Positions 37,711 through 46,760 of a stretch of DNA of 64,000 bases are shown here, piece by piece. The DNA is from an uncultured bacterium. Lineage in GTDB: Bacteria > Verrucomicrobiota > Verrucomicrobiia > CAIQCK01. The translations under genes and the position numbers were made by a program. The notes under the pieces were generated by a model that saw only the letters and a list, made by a program, of their open reading frames with translations, ran no database searches and was not told the origin of the DNA. Within the stretch, counting starts at the first letter, position 1. Every line of letters begins with the position of its first letter. The stretch covers positions 62,001 to 126,000 of the forward strand of contig CAIQCK010000096.1 in assembly GCA_903870275.1 (NCBI GenBank), read 5' to 3'.

Positions 37711-39798
37711 ATGAAACGTGAAATAGCTTTTGGACTGTTGTTGGTCTTTCCGATGGTTTGGGCGCGGGCGGATGAACAATCATCGGATGGCGCCGCTCGC
37801 GATGCGGTGGCGAATGATGTGCGCGCGCTGGTTGCGGGGCAGAAGGGTCCAAAGGTCAAACCTCACTTCATTCCACTGCCGCCGGGCGCGGTGCGGCCGA
37901 CGGGGTGGCTCAACGACTGGGCGCGCGATGCGGCGGCGGGCATTACTGGGCATCTGGACGAGCGCGCGGATGTCTTCAAGCACGGTTACAAGGGTTATTC
38001 CTTCGAGGCGCGCGGCGTGAAAGCCAACGGCACCGGCTGGCCGCTGGAACAGTGCGCTTACTGGCTCGACGGGCTGGTGCGGCTGGCCTACATCCTCGAC
38101 GACCCGCAACTCATCGCGAAGGCCCGCGCGCGGCTCGATCCGGTCGTGGACGGCGTCAACCGTGGCGGCGAGTCGTTTGTCTATTGGCAGCCGCGCAGCA
38201 TCCTCAGCGTGGAGATGGACAAGGCCAACGGCGTGTTCAACAATTGGGCGCACTCGCACATGGGCCGGGCGCTGGTCGCCTACTATCAGGCCACCGGCGA
38301 GCGGCGCATCCTCGACGCGCTGGTGAAGGTGTATCGCGATTATCCGTTGCCGGAGTTCTCGGCGCGATTTTATCCGGTCAACGGCATGGTCAACCTCGAT
38401 CCGATGCTGGAGACCTACATGATGAGCGGCAACGAGAAGGTGCTGGCCAACGCGCTCGCCGCGGTGCGACGGCCGGGTTTTCAGGAGATCGTCGCGCAAT
38501 GGAACCGCGGCGAGCTTGTCCACGGCCACACGGTTATTTTTTACGAAAACGCCCGCGTGCCGGCGTTGATGTATCCGTGGACCGGCGACGGCAAACTGCT
38601 GGAGGCGACGCGGACGGCGCTCGACTGGGCCGAGCGGGGTCACGCGCTGCCGATCGGGCTGGTGTCGGGCGAGGAATATCTGGCGGGCATCGGCTCGACG
38701 CGCAACGTGGAGACCTGCAACGTCGCCGCCGGGCCGTGGACGTTTGGCTGGATGCTGCGCATCACCGGCGAACGGCAGTGGGCCGACCGGATGGAGCGGG
38801 TGTTCTTCAACGCAGGGCCGGCGCCCATCGCGCGCGATTTTGAGACGATGTCGTATTATCAGTGCGCGAACCGGCTGAGCATGTCGTTGCCGGCGGACCG
38901 GCCCGGTTGTCCGGGCAACGCGCTGGGCGACAGCTACCGCTTCACGCCCATCGGGCATCCGGTGCTCTGCTGCGTCGGCAACTGCAACCGCGTCGTCCCG
39001 AACTACATCATGGACATGTGGATGGCGACGGCCGACCGCGGCGTGGCGGCGACGTTGTATGGCCCGTGCCGGCTGCGCGCGCAGGTGGCCGACCGTGTTC
39101 CTGTGGAGATCGAAAGCGAGACGAGCTATCCGTTTGAGGAGGCGATACGACTGACAGTGCGGCCGGCGAAGAAGACCGAGTTCCCGATTTATTTGCGCAT
39201 TCCCGCGTGGTGCCGCCAGCCGGCTCTGGAAGTCAACGGCCACAGCGTCGCGCTGAAGAAAGACAGCCACGGATTTGCGAAACTCCAGCGATCGTGGACG
39301 AGCGGCGACCGCGTTACGTTGCGTCTGCCGATGCGGGTCGAGGTCATCCAAGGCTGCGAGACGCCGTTCCCGCGAGACGGATATTTCAAGCCGCGCTCGC
39401 TGTCGAAGCTGACCGACATCCACAATCCCTTCGCGAGTGTGAACTACGGCCCGCTGCTGTTCGCGCTGCCGATTACAGACGAGAATCCCAACGAGCCGGT
39501 GAAGGATGCGGCTTTCAACTACGCGCTCGATGTGTCGGCGGCGGCAACGCGAGGCGCGCGGGTGCTTCGCCAGCCGTTGCCGGCGCACTGGTCGTGGCAA
39601 CTCGACGCGCCGGTGAAACTCCAGCTCAGCGCCCGGCCGTTCGATTGGCAGCCGGCCGAACTCCAGCCGTTGCCGCCAACCACGATCAAAGACGGCAAGC
39701 CCGCCACCATCACGCTGGTTCCTTACGGCTGCACCAAGTTCCGTGTCAGCATGTTCCCGGTGGCGGAGAGTTCAATCCACGACGCGGCGAAGAAATGA
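37711..39798 (+). CDS. secreted GH127-like beta-L-arabinofuranosidase
   Basis: The 695-residue protein has signal peptide MKREIAFGLLLVFPMVWARA and an (alpha/alpha)6 barrel. Zinc-site residues are visible: Glu334-x-Cys336 (NVETCNVA) and Cys420-Cys421 (VLCCVGNC), nearly the same numbering as Glu338, Cys340, Cys417 and Cys418 of Bifidobacterium HypBA1, where one Cys is the nucleophile. The DUF1680 C-terminal beta region follows (EAIRLTVRPAKKTEFPIYLRIPAWC). The GH127/GH146 group removes beta-L-arabinofuranose; substrate here is inferred only. Start at 37711; the in-frame extension to 37360 overlaps the DUF2442 gene. Confidence 0.85.
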   Translation: MKREIAFGLLLVFPMVWARADEQSSDGAARDAVANDVRALVAGQKGPKVKPHFIPLPPGAVRPTGWLNDWARDAAAGITGHLDERADVFKHGYKGYSFEARGVKANGTGWPLEQCAYWLDGLVRLAYILDDPQLIAKARARLDPVVDGVNRGGESFVYWQPRSILSVEMDKANGVFNNWAHSHMGRALVAYYQATGERRILDALVKVYRDYPLPEFSARFYPVNGMVNLDPMLETYMMSGNEKVLANALAAVRRPGFQEIVAQWNRGELVHGHTVIFYENARVPALMYPWTGDGKLLEATRTALDWAERGHALPIGLVSGEEYLAGIGSTRNVETCNVAAGPWTFGWMLRITGERQWADRMERVFFNAGPAPIARDFETMSYYQCANRLSMSLPADRPGCPGNALGDSYRFTPIGHPVLCCVGNCNRVVPNYIMDMWMATADRGVAATLYGPCRLRAQVADRVPVEIESETSYPFEEAIRLTVRPAKKTEFPIYLRIPAWCRQPALEVNGHSVALKKDSHGFAKLQRSWTSGDRVTLRLPMRVEVIQGCETPFPRDGYFKPRSLSKLTDIHNPFASVNYGPLLFALPITDENPNEPVKDAAFNYALDVSAAATRGARVLRQPLPAHWSWQLDAPVKLQLSARPFDWQPAELQPLPPTTIKDGKPATITLVPYGCTKFRVSMFPVAESSIHDAAKK

Positions 39799-39906
39799 AG
39801 CGCGTCGAGCGCGCGTGGATGTTCCTTCTTGTCCGGGCCGGCGTAGCCGCGTAGGCTGCGCGTCAACGATCGCTCGTGTTGAACACGGCAACGAAAGAAG
39901 AGCGCC

Positions 39907-40902
39907 ATGAATGCTGACAAGCACAGTTTTGTGACACGCCGCCGGTTCTTGGAGACAACCACCGCGGCGGCGTTGGGAGTGCTGGCGGAGAACCGCCCCG
40001 CGGCAGCGGCCGACACCGCGCCGCCGTCCGCGCTGAAGACCCAGCCGGCGCAATCCTTGCCGGTGGGCACCATCGGCGGGCAGTTGCACGTCAGTCGCGT
40101 CATCCTCGGCGGCAATCTCGTCAATCTCTTCATGCACAGCCGCGACCTGCGCTATGTGAATCAACTGTCCGAACACTACCACACCGACGAGCGCGTCTTG
40201 CAAACGCTCGCGGTGGCTGAGGAGAACGGTGTCAATACCATGTCGCTCAGCAACCGCGAGCGAGCGATGGGCTTGCTCAAACGTCATCGCAACGAGCGCC
40301 ATGGCAAGATGCAATGGATCGTCTGCCCGATTTCCAAGCCCGAGGATTCGATGGCCGCTTACCGCGAGGAAGTCGAGCGGCTTGCTGGTGACGGGGCCGA
40401 CGCGGTCTACATGCACGGTGGCATGTCCGACGCGTTGCTGGCCGCCGGCCGCGTGGACCTGATCGCCAAGGCGGTCGAGATTTTCAAAAGCCAGAATGTT
40501 CCCGGCGGCGTCGGCGCTCACGACCTTGGCGTCGTCGAGGCGTGCGAGAAAGCCGGCATCCCGAACGATTTTTACATCAAGACGTTTCACCACCTCAATT
40601 ATCCGACGGCGCCGAAGCCGGACGACATGAAGAAACCGAGCGCGGAGGTTCCGGGATACTGGTGCAAGGACTGGAAGGCGGTGGCGGAACGGATGAAGAG
40701 CGTCAAGAAAACCTGGATCGCCTTCAAGATCATGGCTGCCGGCGCGATTCCACCGAAGAATGCGTTTCAGTGGGCGTTCGAGGGCGGCGGCGATCACATT
40801 CTCGTTGGCATGTTCGACTGGCAGATCGCCGAGGACGTCGCACTCGCGCGCGAATCCATCGAGAAAGCCAAGGCCAACCGCCAGCGTCCGTGGTGCAGTT
40901 GA
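39907..40902 (+). CDS. Tat-exported TIM-barrel protein (aldo/keto reductase-like)
   Basis: The 331-residue protein has a twin-arginine leader (TRRRFLETTTAAALGVLAE). The barrel has VSRVILGGNLVNLFMHSRD near 64-82, ERVLQTLAVAEENGVNTMSLSNRER, GADAVYMHGGMSD and GGVGAHDLGVVEA, with the aldo/keto-reductase-like opening but without an evident NADPH-binding C terminus. The catalytic role is unknown. It lies 108 bases after the GH127 gene and ends at a strong terminator, so the two may share a transcript. Confidence 0.7.
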   Translation: MNADKHSFVTRRRFLETTTAAALGVLAENRPAAAADTAPPSALKTQPAQSLPVGTIGGQLHVSRVILGGNLVNLFMHSRDLRYVNQLSEHYHTDERVLQTLAVAEENGVNTMSLSNRERAMGLLKRHRNERHGKMQWIVCPISKPEDSMAAYREEVERLAGDGADAVYMHGGMSDALLAAGRVDLIAKAVEIFKSQNVPGGVGAHDLGVVEACEKAGIPNDFYIKTFHHLNYPTAPKPDDMKKPSAEVPGYWCKDWKAVAERMKSVKKTWIAFKIMAAGAIPPKNAFQWAFEGGGDHILVGMFDWQIAEDVALARESIEKAKANRQRPWCS

Positions 40903-40935
40903 ACGCGCCGAAGCGTTTGTATTTCAGTTTTGACC

Positions 40936-40962
40936 CGCCGAGACCGTCGGCGTGTTTTTTTT
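40936..40962 (+). terminator. intrinsic terminator
   Basis: CGCCGA at 40936-40941 pairs with TCGGCG at 40947-40952 across a five-base loop, followed by TG and eight T residues. Confidence 0.85.
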
Positions 40963-41029
40963 GAGGCCCACCGACTACCCGCATAACCCGCGAAAACGGT
41001 AGGGCTTACATTTTTCTGAAAAAAAGTGC

Positions 41030-41057
41030 TTGCGCGAATTCATGTTTTCATTATCAT
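41030..41057 (+). promoter_or_regulatory. candidate sigma-70 promoter for the sulfur cluster
   Basis: TTGCGC at 41030-41035 and TATCAT at 41052-41057 are 16 bases apart. The region becomes sharply AT-rich here. The -10 box abuts the palindrome at 41057-41080. Confidence 0.5.
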
Positions 41058-41080
41058 TACTATCAAACAAAAGATAGTAA
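41057..41080. promoter_or_regulatory. palindrome abutting the first start codon of the sulfur cluster
   Basis: TTACTATC-N8-GATAGTAA is a perfect inverted repeat. Its last base is the A of the ATG at 41080. It could be an operator overlapping the transcription start or a hairpin hiding the start codon. Confidence 0.6.
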
Positions 41081-41724
41081 TGAACAAACGAGTATCAAAC
41101 GAAACGAATGACATCGGCTCTAAACACGCTGGGTTTTACGGCGTTCGCGACCAAGAGCCTCAACCCATTCATGGTGTCCGCGATGAGTCTGCAAGGATTG
41201 CCATTCACGATGGGAAGATCCTTCGGATCGAGCGAAAAGAAAGAATTCAGTTCAAAACAAAACTGCGGAGCGGACGCAGTGAGATTCACCCAGAGGAATT
41301 TGATTACCTGCCACGTTTTGTGGAAGGCATCGCCAGCCAGACGTCTGGAGGCTTAACGAAACAAACCGTCAGAGAAACAACGACAGGCCGACCGGACAGC
41401 CGGACGTTTGAAAGAGAAACGAAGGAACGAAACACAATGAGCGCGAAGAACGAAGAGAGACTGGAGTTGCCATCCAGCGAAGAGATAGCGGCAGCGGCCC
41501 ACCTGATTTGGGATCAAGAGGGACGTCCTAACGGCAGGGATCTTCAACACTGGCTGGAGGCGGAGGCGCAACTTTTGGCTGTCCGCAAACAACGGGCGGC
41601 AGCCGGCAAGAAGCTGCCTGTCGGCAAACCTTTGGTAGCTGTCAAAGCGGCCGTGGAAGCTGCCATCAAAAATCGAAAACCGCGAGTTGCGAACAGATTT
41701 CACGCAGAGAGACTCGCAGCCTGA
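41080..41724 (+). CDS. DUF2292-like / DUF2934 two-part protein
   Basis: One frame of 214 residues holds two recognisable parts. Residues about 25-60 (ARIAIHDGKILRIERKERIQF) resemble the DUF2292/YezD core, like the protein at 44428. Residues about 120-190 (LPSSEEIAAAAHLIWDQEGRP and HWLEAEAQLLA) match DUF2934. An internal ATG at 41437 with AAGGA upstream would give the DUF2934 part alone (95 aa), so these may be two genes whose separating stop is absent. The GTG at 41026 is upstream of the -10 box and is rejected. Lower GC than the downstream enzymes. Function unknown; context is sulfur metabolism. Confidence 0.6.
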   Translation: MNKRVSNETNDIGSKHAGFYGVRDQEPQPIHGVRDESARIAIHDGKILRIERKERIQFKTKLRSGRSEIHPEEFDYLPRFVEGIASQTSGGLTKQTVRETTTGRPDSRTFERETKERNTMSAKNEERLELPSSEEIAAAAHLIWDQEGRPNGRDLQHWLEAEAQLLAVRKQRAAAGKKLPVGKPLVAVKAAVEAAIKNRKPRVANRFHAERLAA

Positions 41725-41858
41725 TCTCGCCGCGGATATTGCCAACCAAGCGTTTGGAGGCAGAGCAAATAAACAAGGTCAAACACGAAGAGGGTTAATC
41801 GGACAACCGAAGATTCCTCGAAGACAAAAAGAAAGCAGAAAGGAACTGTGGAGTTGTC

Positions 41859-42875
41859 ATGAGAAATGCAAAGTTGTTCGTCAAAGGAAGCATAGCGGTG
41901 TTGTTGGTATTATTATTGGGAACTGTGGCGGCTAGGGCGGATGGAGCTGCACAGTCCACCAATGCGCCGCCTGCGGTTGTGTCCACCAACGCGCCGACTG
42001 CGGCCGTGATCGAAAAAACTGAGGAGCCGGCTGCCAAAGGTCCGCCGTTGCCGGTCCATACCACGGAAGGTTACGGTGGCGGCGCCATTACGCCGACGGC
42101 GTATCTGGTCAACCCGGGGCCGAAAGGCCAGGTCTTCGGCCTGCCCAGCATCTCCGGCACCTTTGTCGGCATCGGCCAGGGCAAGAACGTCGAGACGTTC
42201 GCGATCACGGAAACGCTATTCCAGCGTGTGGAACTGGGCTACGGAGCGAGCCGGTTTGGGATCGGCGACGTGAAGGATGACATCAAGAAGGCCACGGGCG
42301 TGAGTGTGCGGGACGATGTGTGGCTGCACAACTTCAACCTGCGCGGCTTGATCGTTGACGAGAACAGCGGCAACCAGCCGTGGGTGCCGGCCATCACCGC
42401 GGGGTTCCACTACAAAATCAACGACGGCATTGATGAGATCAACAAGAGCCTGGGTGGCGCCTTCAAGAACATCGGCATGACCCACACCGATGGCTACGAC
42501 TTCACCCTGACGGCCAGCAAGACCATCGCGAAAGTCTTTGGACGGCCGTTGATCATTTCCGCCGGCGGGCGCAACAGCAGCGCAGCCTGGGAGGGTTACC
42601 TGGGGTTCGGTGACAAGCGCAGTTTCACGTTTGAAGGCAACGTGATCTACGTCCCGCTCGATTGGCTGGCGATCGGCTACGAGTATCGCGGCAAGACCGA
42701 CCCGTATTCGCAAATACCCGGCCTGGTTGAGGGCGAGAACGACCTACAGACGGTGGATGTGGTCTTTATGCCGAACAAACGGCTGAGCATTGCGCTGGTT
42801 TACGGCGCGTTCGGCAAAGTTCTGAATCACAACGACAACGCCGTGGGAGCGGTGCAGGTGAAGTGGCTATTCTGA
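41859..42875 (+). CDS. DUF3034 family outer-membrane-like protein
   Basis: The 338-residue protein has a signal peptide ending VAARADG. A Thr/Ala/Pro-rich spacer runs from about 28 to 65. The rest has alternating hydrophobic strands (VELGYGASRFGIGD, LIISAGGRNSSAAWEGYLGFG, WLAIGYEYRGKTD) and a final Phe (VQVKWLF), typical of an outer-membrane beta-barrel. The strands match DUF3034 by eye. AAGGAA precedes the ATG. It sits directly upstream of sulfhydrylase genes, so it may pass a sulfur compound or sense one (inference). Confidence 0.75.
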   Translation: MRNAKLFVKGSIAVLLVLLLGTVAARADGAAQSTNAPPAVVSTNAPTAAVIEKTEEPAAKGPPLPVHTTEGYGGGAITPTAYLVNPGPKGQVFGLPSISGTFVGIGQGKNVETFAITETLFQRVELGYGASRFGIGDVKDDIKKATGVSVRDDVWLHNFNLRGLIVDENSGNQPWVPAITAGFHYKINDGIDEINKSLGGAFKNIGMTHTDGYDFTLTASKTIAKVFGRPLIISAGGRNSSAAWEGYLGFGDKRSFTFEGNVIYVPLDWLAIGYEYRGKTDPYSQIPGLVEGENDLQTVDVVFMPNKRLSIALVYGAFGKVLNHNDNAVGAVQVKWLF

Positions 42876-43066
42876 ACGAAAGGCTTCGCGCTGGTGGGTT
42901 CTCGGGGGGACCACCGGCGTGAGGACATAGCAAGGAACCCATGGCTAACAACGATATAGCAGCGGGAGATGAAGTATCAGGAAACAAGAACTCAGTAACG
43001 TTTTGGGAAGCCGTGATCGCACGGCTTTTCAAAACCGAAAACAAAAAAACCAAAGAAGGAGACACT

Positions 43067-44374
43067 GTGAGCAACGAATCGAAACCATTAGGACTGGAAA
43101 CGCTGGCATTGCACGCTGGTCAAGTTCCGGATCCAACCACCACCGCGCGTGCCGTGCCGATCTACCAGACGACGAGTTACGTCTTCAAAAGCACCGAGCA
43201 CGCCGCGAACCTTTTCGCGCTGCGCGAATTCGGCAACATCTACACGCGGTTGATGAACCCGACCACCGACGTCTTCGAACAACGCGTCGCCGCGATCGAG
43301 GGAGGCACCGGCGCGCTGGGCGTGGCGTCCGGCCAGGCGGCCATCACGTATTCGTTGCTGGCCATCACACGGCTGGGAGATGAGATTGTCGCCGGCAACA
43401 ACCTCTATGGCGGCACCTACCAGCTATTCCACCACACATTCCCCAAGCTGGGGCGTTCCGTGAAGTTCGTGAACTCGCGCGACCCGGAGGCGTTCCGCAA
43501 AGCCATTACGCCCAAGACCCGCGCGATCTATGTCGAGACGGTCGGCAACCCCAAACTCGACGTGCCGGACTTCGAGGCCATTTCCCAAATTGCGCACGAT
43601 AACGGCATCCCGCTTGTTGTGGACAACACCGTGGGCGTGGGCTTGGTGCGGCCGTTCGACTATGGCGCTGACATTCTTGCCACTTCGGCCACGAAATACA
43701 TCGGCGGCCACGGCACCTCCATCGGCGGCGTCATCGTGGATTCCGGCAAGTTCCAGTGGAACAACGGCAAGTTTCCTGAGTTTACCGAAGCCGATCCGAG
43801 CTATCATGGCCTGAAATATTGGGACGCGCTCAACAACGTGCCCGGCCTCGGCAACGTGGCTTTCATCCTCAAAGTTCGCGTGACACTGCTGCGCGATATC
43901 GGGGCGGCTCTCAGTCCGTTCAACGCCCACCAGTTCCTGCTGGGTTTGGAAACGCTGCCGCTTCGCCAGCGCCAGCACTCCGCCAACGCGCTGGAGATCG
44001 CGAAGTTCCTCAAGAGCCATCCGCTCGTGAGTTGGGTGACCTATCCCGGATTGCCGGACGATCCGAACCATACGGTGGCCGCGAAGTATCTCAAGAACGG
44101 CTTTGGCGGCATCGTGGGCTTCGGCATCAAAGGCGGCCTGGAAGCAGGCAAGAAGTTCATCAATTCGGTGAAACTCCTCTCGCATCTGGCCAACATCGGC
44201 GACGCCAAGAGCCTAGTGATTCATCCGGCTTCGACCACGCACCAACAACTGACCCCGGCGGAACAGGAAGCGACCGGCGTGACGGCGGATTACGTCCGCC
44301 TTTCGATCGGCCTGGAGAACGTGGAGGACATCAAGGCCGACATCGACCAGGCGTTGAAGAAGGCCGTCGCCTGA
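43067..44374 (+). CDS. O-acetylhomoserine/O-acetylserine sulfhydrylase (MetY type)
   Basis: The GTG at 43067 has AAGGAG six bases upstream and gives 435 residues, the usual MetY length; an in-frame ATG at 42941 would add 42 residues of non-conserved sequence. The protein starts LGLETLALHAGQVPDPTTTARAVPIYQTTSYVF and has PLP Lys210 in TSATKYIGGHG and YTRLMNPTTDVFE. It makes homocysteine or cysteine from sulfide and an O-acetyl amino acid. It is followed by a DUF2292 protein and CysK, supporting a sulfide-assimilation operon. Confidence 0.9.
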   Translation: MSNESKPLGLETLALHAGQVPDPTTTARAVPIYQTTSYVFKSTEHAANLFALREFGNIYTRLMNPTTDVFEQRVAAIEGGTGALGVASGQAAITYSLLAITRLGDEIVAGNNLYGGTYQLFHHTFPKLGRSVKFVNSRDPEAFRKAITPKTRAIYVETVGNPKLDVPDFEAISQIAHDNGIPLVVDNTVGVGLVRPFDYGADILATSATKYIGGHGTSIGGVIVDSGKFQWNNGKFPEFTEADPSYHGLKYWDALNNVPGLGNVAFILKVRVTLLRDIGAALSPFNAHQFLLGLETLPLRQRQHSANALEIAKFLKSHPLVSWVTYPGLPDDPNHTVAAKYLKNGFGGIVGFGIKGGLEAGKKFINSVKLLSHLANIGDAKSLVIHPASTTHQQLTPAEQEATGVTADYVRLSIGLENVEDIKADIDQALKKAVA

Positions 44375-44427
44375 AAAATGACGATCCGATTTGCCAGGCG
44401 AACTGGCGTGTAATTAAGCGATCAACC

Positions 44428-44619
44428 ATGGACAAGCACAACAAAAGCTCCTCTGACCCCCAGCGCGTAGATGATGATCGCTGGCTGGAGGTTGTGCGCC
44501 AGCACGTCAGTTCGCTTCGGTTCGGCGTCGTGCAGATCGTCGTGCACGACTCTCACGTCACGCAAATCGAACGGACGGAACGGGTACGGTTTGACAAGCC
44601 GCACTCCGGGAAACTTTGA
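44428..44619 (+). CDS. DUF2292 (YezD-like) small protein
   Basis: The 63-residue protein has RFGVVQIVVHDSHVTQIERTERVRF, the hallmark of DUF2292. This is a small beta-rich family often coded next to sulfate or cysteine genes and of unknown function. It resembles the segment at about residues 25-60 of the 41080 protein. It ends seven bases before the M14 gene. No strong Shine-Dalgarno is present, although the upstream reading frame of metY ends only 53 bases before. Confidence 0.8.
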   Translation: MDKHNKSSSDPQRVDDDRWLEVVRQHVSSLRFGVVQIVVHDSHVTQIERTERVRFDKPHSGKL

Positions 44620-44626
44620 CCTGCTT

Positions 44627-45454
44627 ATGCAAGCCACCACCACAGCTTCGGAAACCGGCGTTGGACCTGCCGCCCCCGTCCAGCGCTCTGTCGCCAACGT
44701 GCTGGCGCCGTTGGATGCGATTGCGGTGAATTCGCACAACCTCATTGCAAGCCATGGCGCGCGATTTGAGATTGACGGCCTGGTTCACGAACTTCCGCGC
44801 TATCTTTTCATCGGCCCGAAAGCCGGCGACGATCCGATCCGCATCGGCATCTTCGCCGGCGTTCACGGTGACGAGCCGGAAGGCGTTCACGCGCTGGTCC
44901 GGTTTCTGCAAATGCTCGACGCCAAGCCGGAACTGGCGGAGGGCTATTGCCTGTTCGTTTACCCGGTTTGCAATCCGACGGGCTTCGAAGACCGGACGCG
45001 CCACTCGCGCCGCGGCAAAGACCTGAACCGCGAGTTCTGGCGGAACTCATCCGAACCTGAAGTGAGGCTTCTCGAATCCGAGCTTGTGTCGCACGTGTTT
45101 CACGGAATCATTTCGTTGCACACCGACGACACCAGCCACGGTTTCTACGGCTTTGCGAGCGGCGCAACGCTGACCAAGCACCTGATCGAGCCGGCGCTGC
45201 GGGCCGCCGGGCAGTTGCTGCCGCGCAACGCGAACGCTGTCATTGACGGCTTCAAAGCGCGCAACGGCGTCATCGGCGAGGGCTATCACGGTGTTCTGGG
45301 CGCGCCGCCGAACATCCGTCCACGCCCTTTCGAAATCACTCTCGAAACGCCCAAAGAGGGGGGAGAGCTCAGAAAAGAGGCCGCCATTGTGTTGGCGCTG
45401 CAAACGATTCTCAACGAATACCGCCCGTTCATCGCCTACGCCTCGAACCTGTAA
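44627..45454 (+). CDS. M14-family succinylglutamate desuccinylase/aspartoacylase-like deacylase
   Basis: From the ATG at 44627 the protein is 275 residues. Zinc ligands are visible: His80 and Glu83 in VHGDEPEG, and His165 in SLHTDD. NPTGFEDRTRHSRRGKDLNREF matches the substrate-binding Arg/Asn-Arg motif. LETP near the end carries the catalytic Glu. These metalloenzymes release acyl groups from amino acids. Between metY and cysK, it may recycle N- or O-acyl amino acids, but this is inference. No signal peptide. Confidence 0.82.
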   Translation: MQATTTASETGVGPAAPVQRSVANVLAPLDAIAVNSHNLIASHGARFEIDGLVHELPRYLFIGPKAGDDPIRIGIFAGVHGDEPEGVHALVRFLQMLDAKPELAEGYCLFVYPVCNPTGFEDRTRHSRRGKDLNREFWRNSSEPEVRLLESELVSHVFHGIISLHTDDTSHGFYGFASGATLTKHLIEPALRAAGQLLPRNANAVIDGFKARNGVIGEGYHGVLGAPPNIRPRPFEITLETPKEGGELRKEAAIVLALQTILNEYRPFIAYASNL

Positions 45455-45492
45455 AATGTTTTCCACACCCGATTCCAACACCCAAACAACCC

Positions 45493-45717
45493 ATGATTGA
45501 GAAACACTATCGCAGTCTGGTTAAAGCCGTTTCGTGGCGGGCGACCGGAACGGTGGATACGATTATCATCTCGTTCCTCGTCACCGGCAAAATCAAGCTG
45601 GCCGTCTCCATCGGCTTCATTGAACTGTTTACGAAAATCTGCCTTTATTACCTGCACGAGCGCTTTTGGGAAAAAATCCCGTTCGGCAGAATGAAGCCGG
45701 AGGAGTATTCTATCTAA
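45493..45717 (+). CDS. DUF2061 membrane protein
   Basis: The 74-residue protein has KAVSWRATGTVDTIIISFLVTGKIKLAVSIGFIELFTKICLYYLHERFW (read in parts), which is DUF2061: two membrane helices and a conserved WER-like end. The family often accompanies sulfate-activation genes. The placement 31 bases before cysK fits. Its role is unknown. Confidence 0.85.
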   Translation: MIEKHYRSLVKAVSWRATGTVDTIIISFLVTGKIKLAVSIGFIELFTKICLYYLHERFWEKIPFGRMKPEEYSI

Positions 45718-45748
45718 CCATCAACCAAAGCAAAGAAAGGACACAACC

Positions 45749-46711
45749 ATGCCAGTATATCCCGACATCATCAGCACCGTGGGCCGGACCCCGCTGATCA
45801 AACTCAACCGCATCGCCGCCGGCTCGCCGGCGACCGTCGCGCTCAAGGGCGAGTTCTTCAACCCGCTCGGCAGCGTCAAGGACCGCATCGGCTATGCTAT
45901 GATCAATGCCGCCGAACGCGACGGCATCCTCACGCCGAAGACCACGATCATCGAGCCGACCTCCGGCAACACCGGCATCGCGCTCGCCTTCGTCGCCGCC
46001 GCGCGCGGATACAAGCTCATCCTCACCATGCCCGAAAGCATGAGCTTGGAGCGCCGCACGCTGCTGGCGCTGCTCGGCGCGAAACTCGTCCTGACGCCGG
46101 CCTCCGAAGGCATGAAGGGCGCGATCAAGAAGGCCGAGGATCTGAAAAAGGAAATCGCCGACTCGTGGATTCCGCAGCAGTTCGACAACCCGGCCAACCC
46201 GGAAATCCACCGCAAGACCACCGCCGAGGAAATCTGGAAAGACACCGACGGCAAAGTGGATGTCCTCGTTTCGGCCGTCGGCACCGGCGGCACGATTACC
46301 GGCATCAGCGAGGTCATCAAGTCGCGCAAGAAAAGTTTCAAGTCCATCGCTGTCGAGCCGAAAGACTCGCCGGTCATCACGCAGACGCGCAACGGCCAGC
46401 CGCTCAAACCCGGTCCGCACAAGATTCAAGGCACCGGCGCCGGCTTCGTGCCGAAGAACCTCAACCTGCAAATCCTGGACGACGTGATCACGGTCACCAA
46501 TGAGGATGCGATCGTCACCGCCCGCCGGCTGGCGATGGAAGAGGGCATTCTCGTGGGCATCTCCACCGGCGCGAACGTCTGGGCTGCGTTGCAAGCGGCC
46601 CAACGCCCGGAATATAAGGGCAAGCTCATCGTCACCATCGGTTGCAGCACCGGCGAGCGATACCTCAGCACCGCTTTGGCGGATGAGGCGCGCAAGCAGG
46701 TGCAGACGTGA
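45749..46711 (+). CDS. cysK: cysteine synthase
   Basis: The 320-residue protein has PLP Lys44 in NPLGSVKDR, the substrate loop PTSGNTGIALA, the phosphate-binding GTGGTITG and a terminal STGERYLST. All residues of CysK/O-acetylserine sulfhydrylase A seem intact. It forms L-cysteine from O-acetylserine and sulfide in the cytosol. AAAGGA lies ahead of the start. A rhodanese gene follows by 49 bases. Confidence 0.95.
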   Translation: MPVYPDIISTVGRTPLIKLNRIAAGSPATVALKGEFFNPLGSVKDRIGYAMINAAERDGILTPKTTIIEPTSGNTGIALAFVAAARGYKLILTMPESMSLERRTLLALLGAKLVLTPASEGMKGAIKKAEDLKKEIADSWIPQQFDNPANPEIHRKTTAEEIWKDTDGKVDVLVSAVGTGGTITGISEVIKSRKKSFKSIAVEPKDSPVITQTRNGQPLKPGPHKIQGTGAGFVPKNLNLQILDDVITVTNEDAIVTARRLAMEEGILVGISTGANVWAALQAAQRPEYKGKLIVTIGCSTGERYLSTALADEARKQVQT

Positions 46712-46760
46712 TGGCGGCCAGCGGCTTGCCCCGCCGCCGGTTCGGTGCAATCATTCCGCC

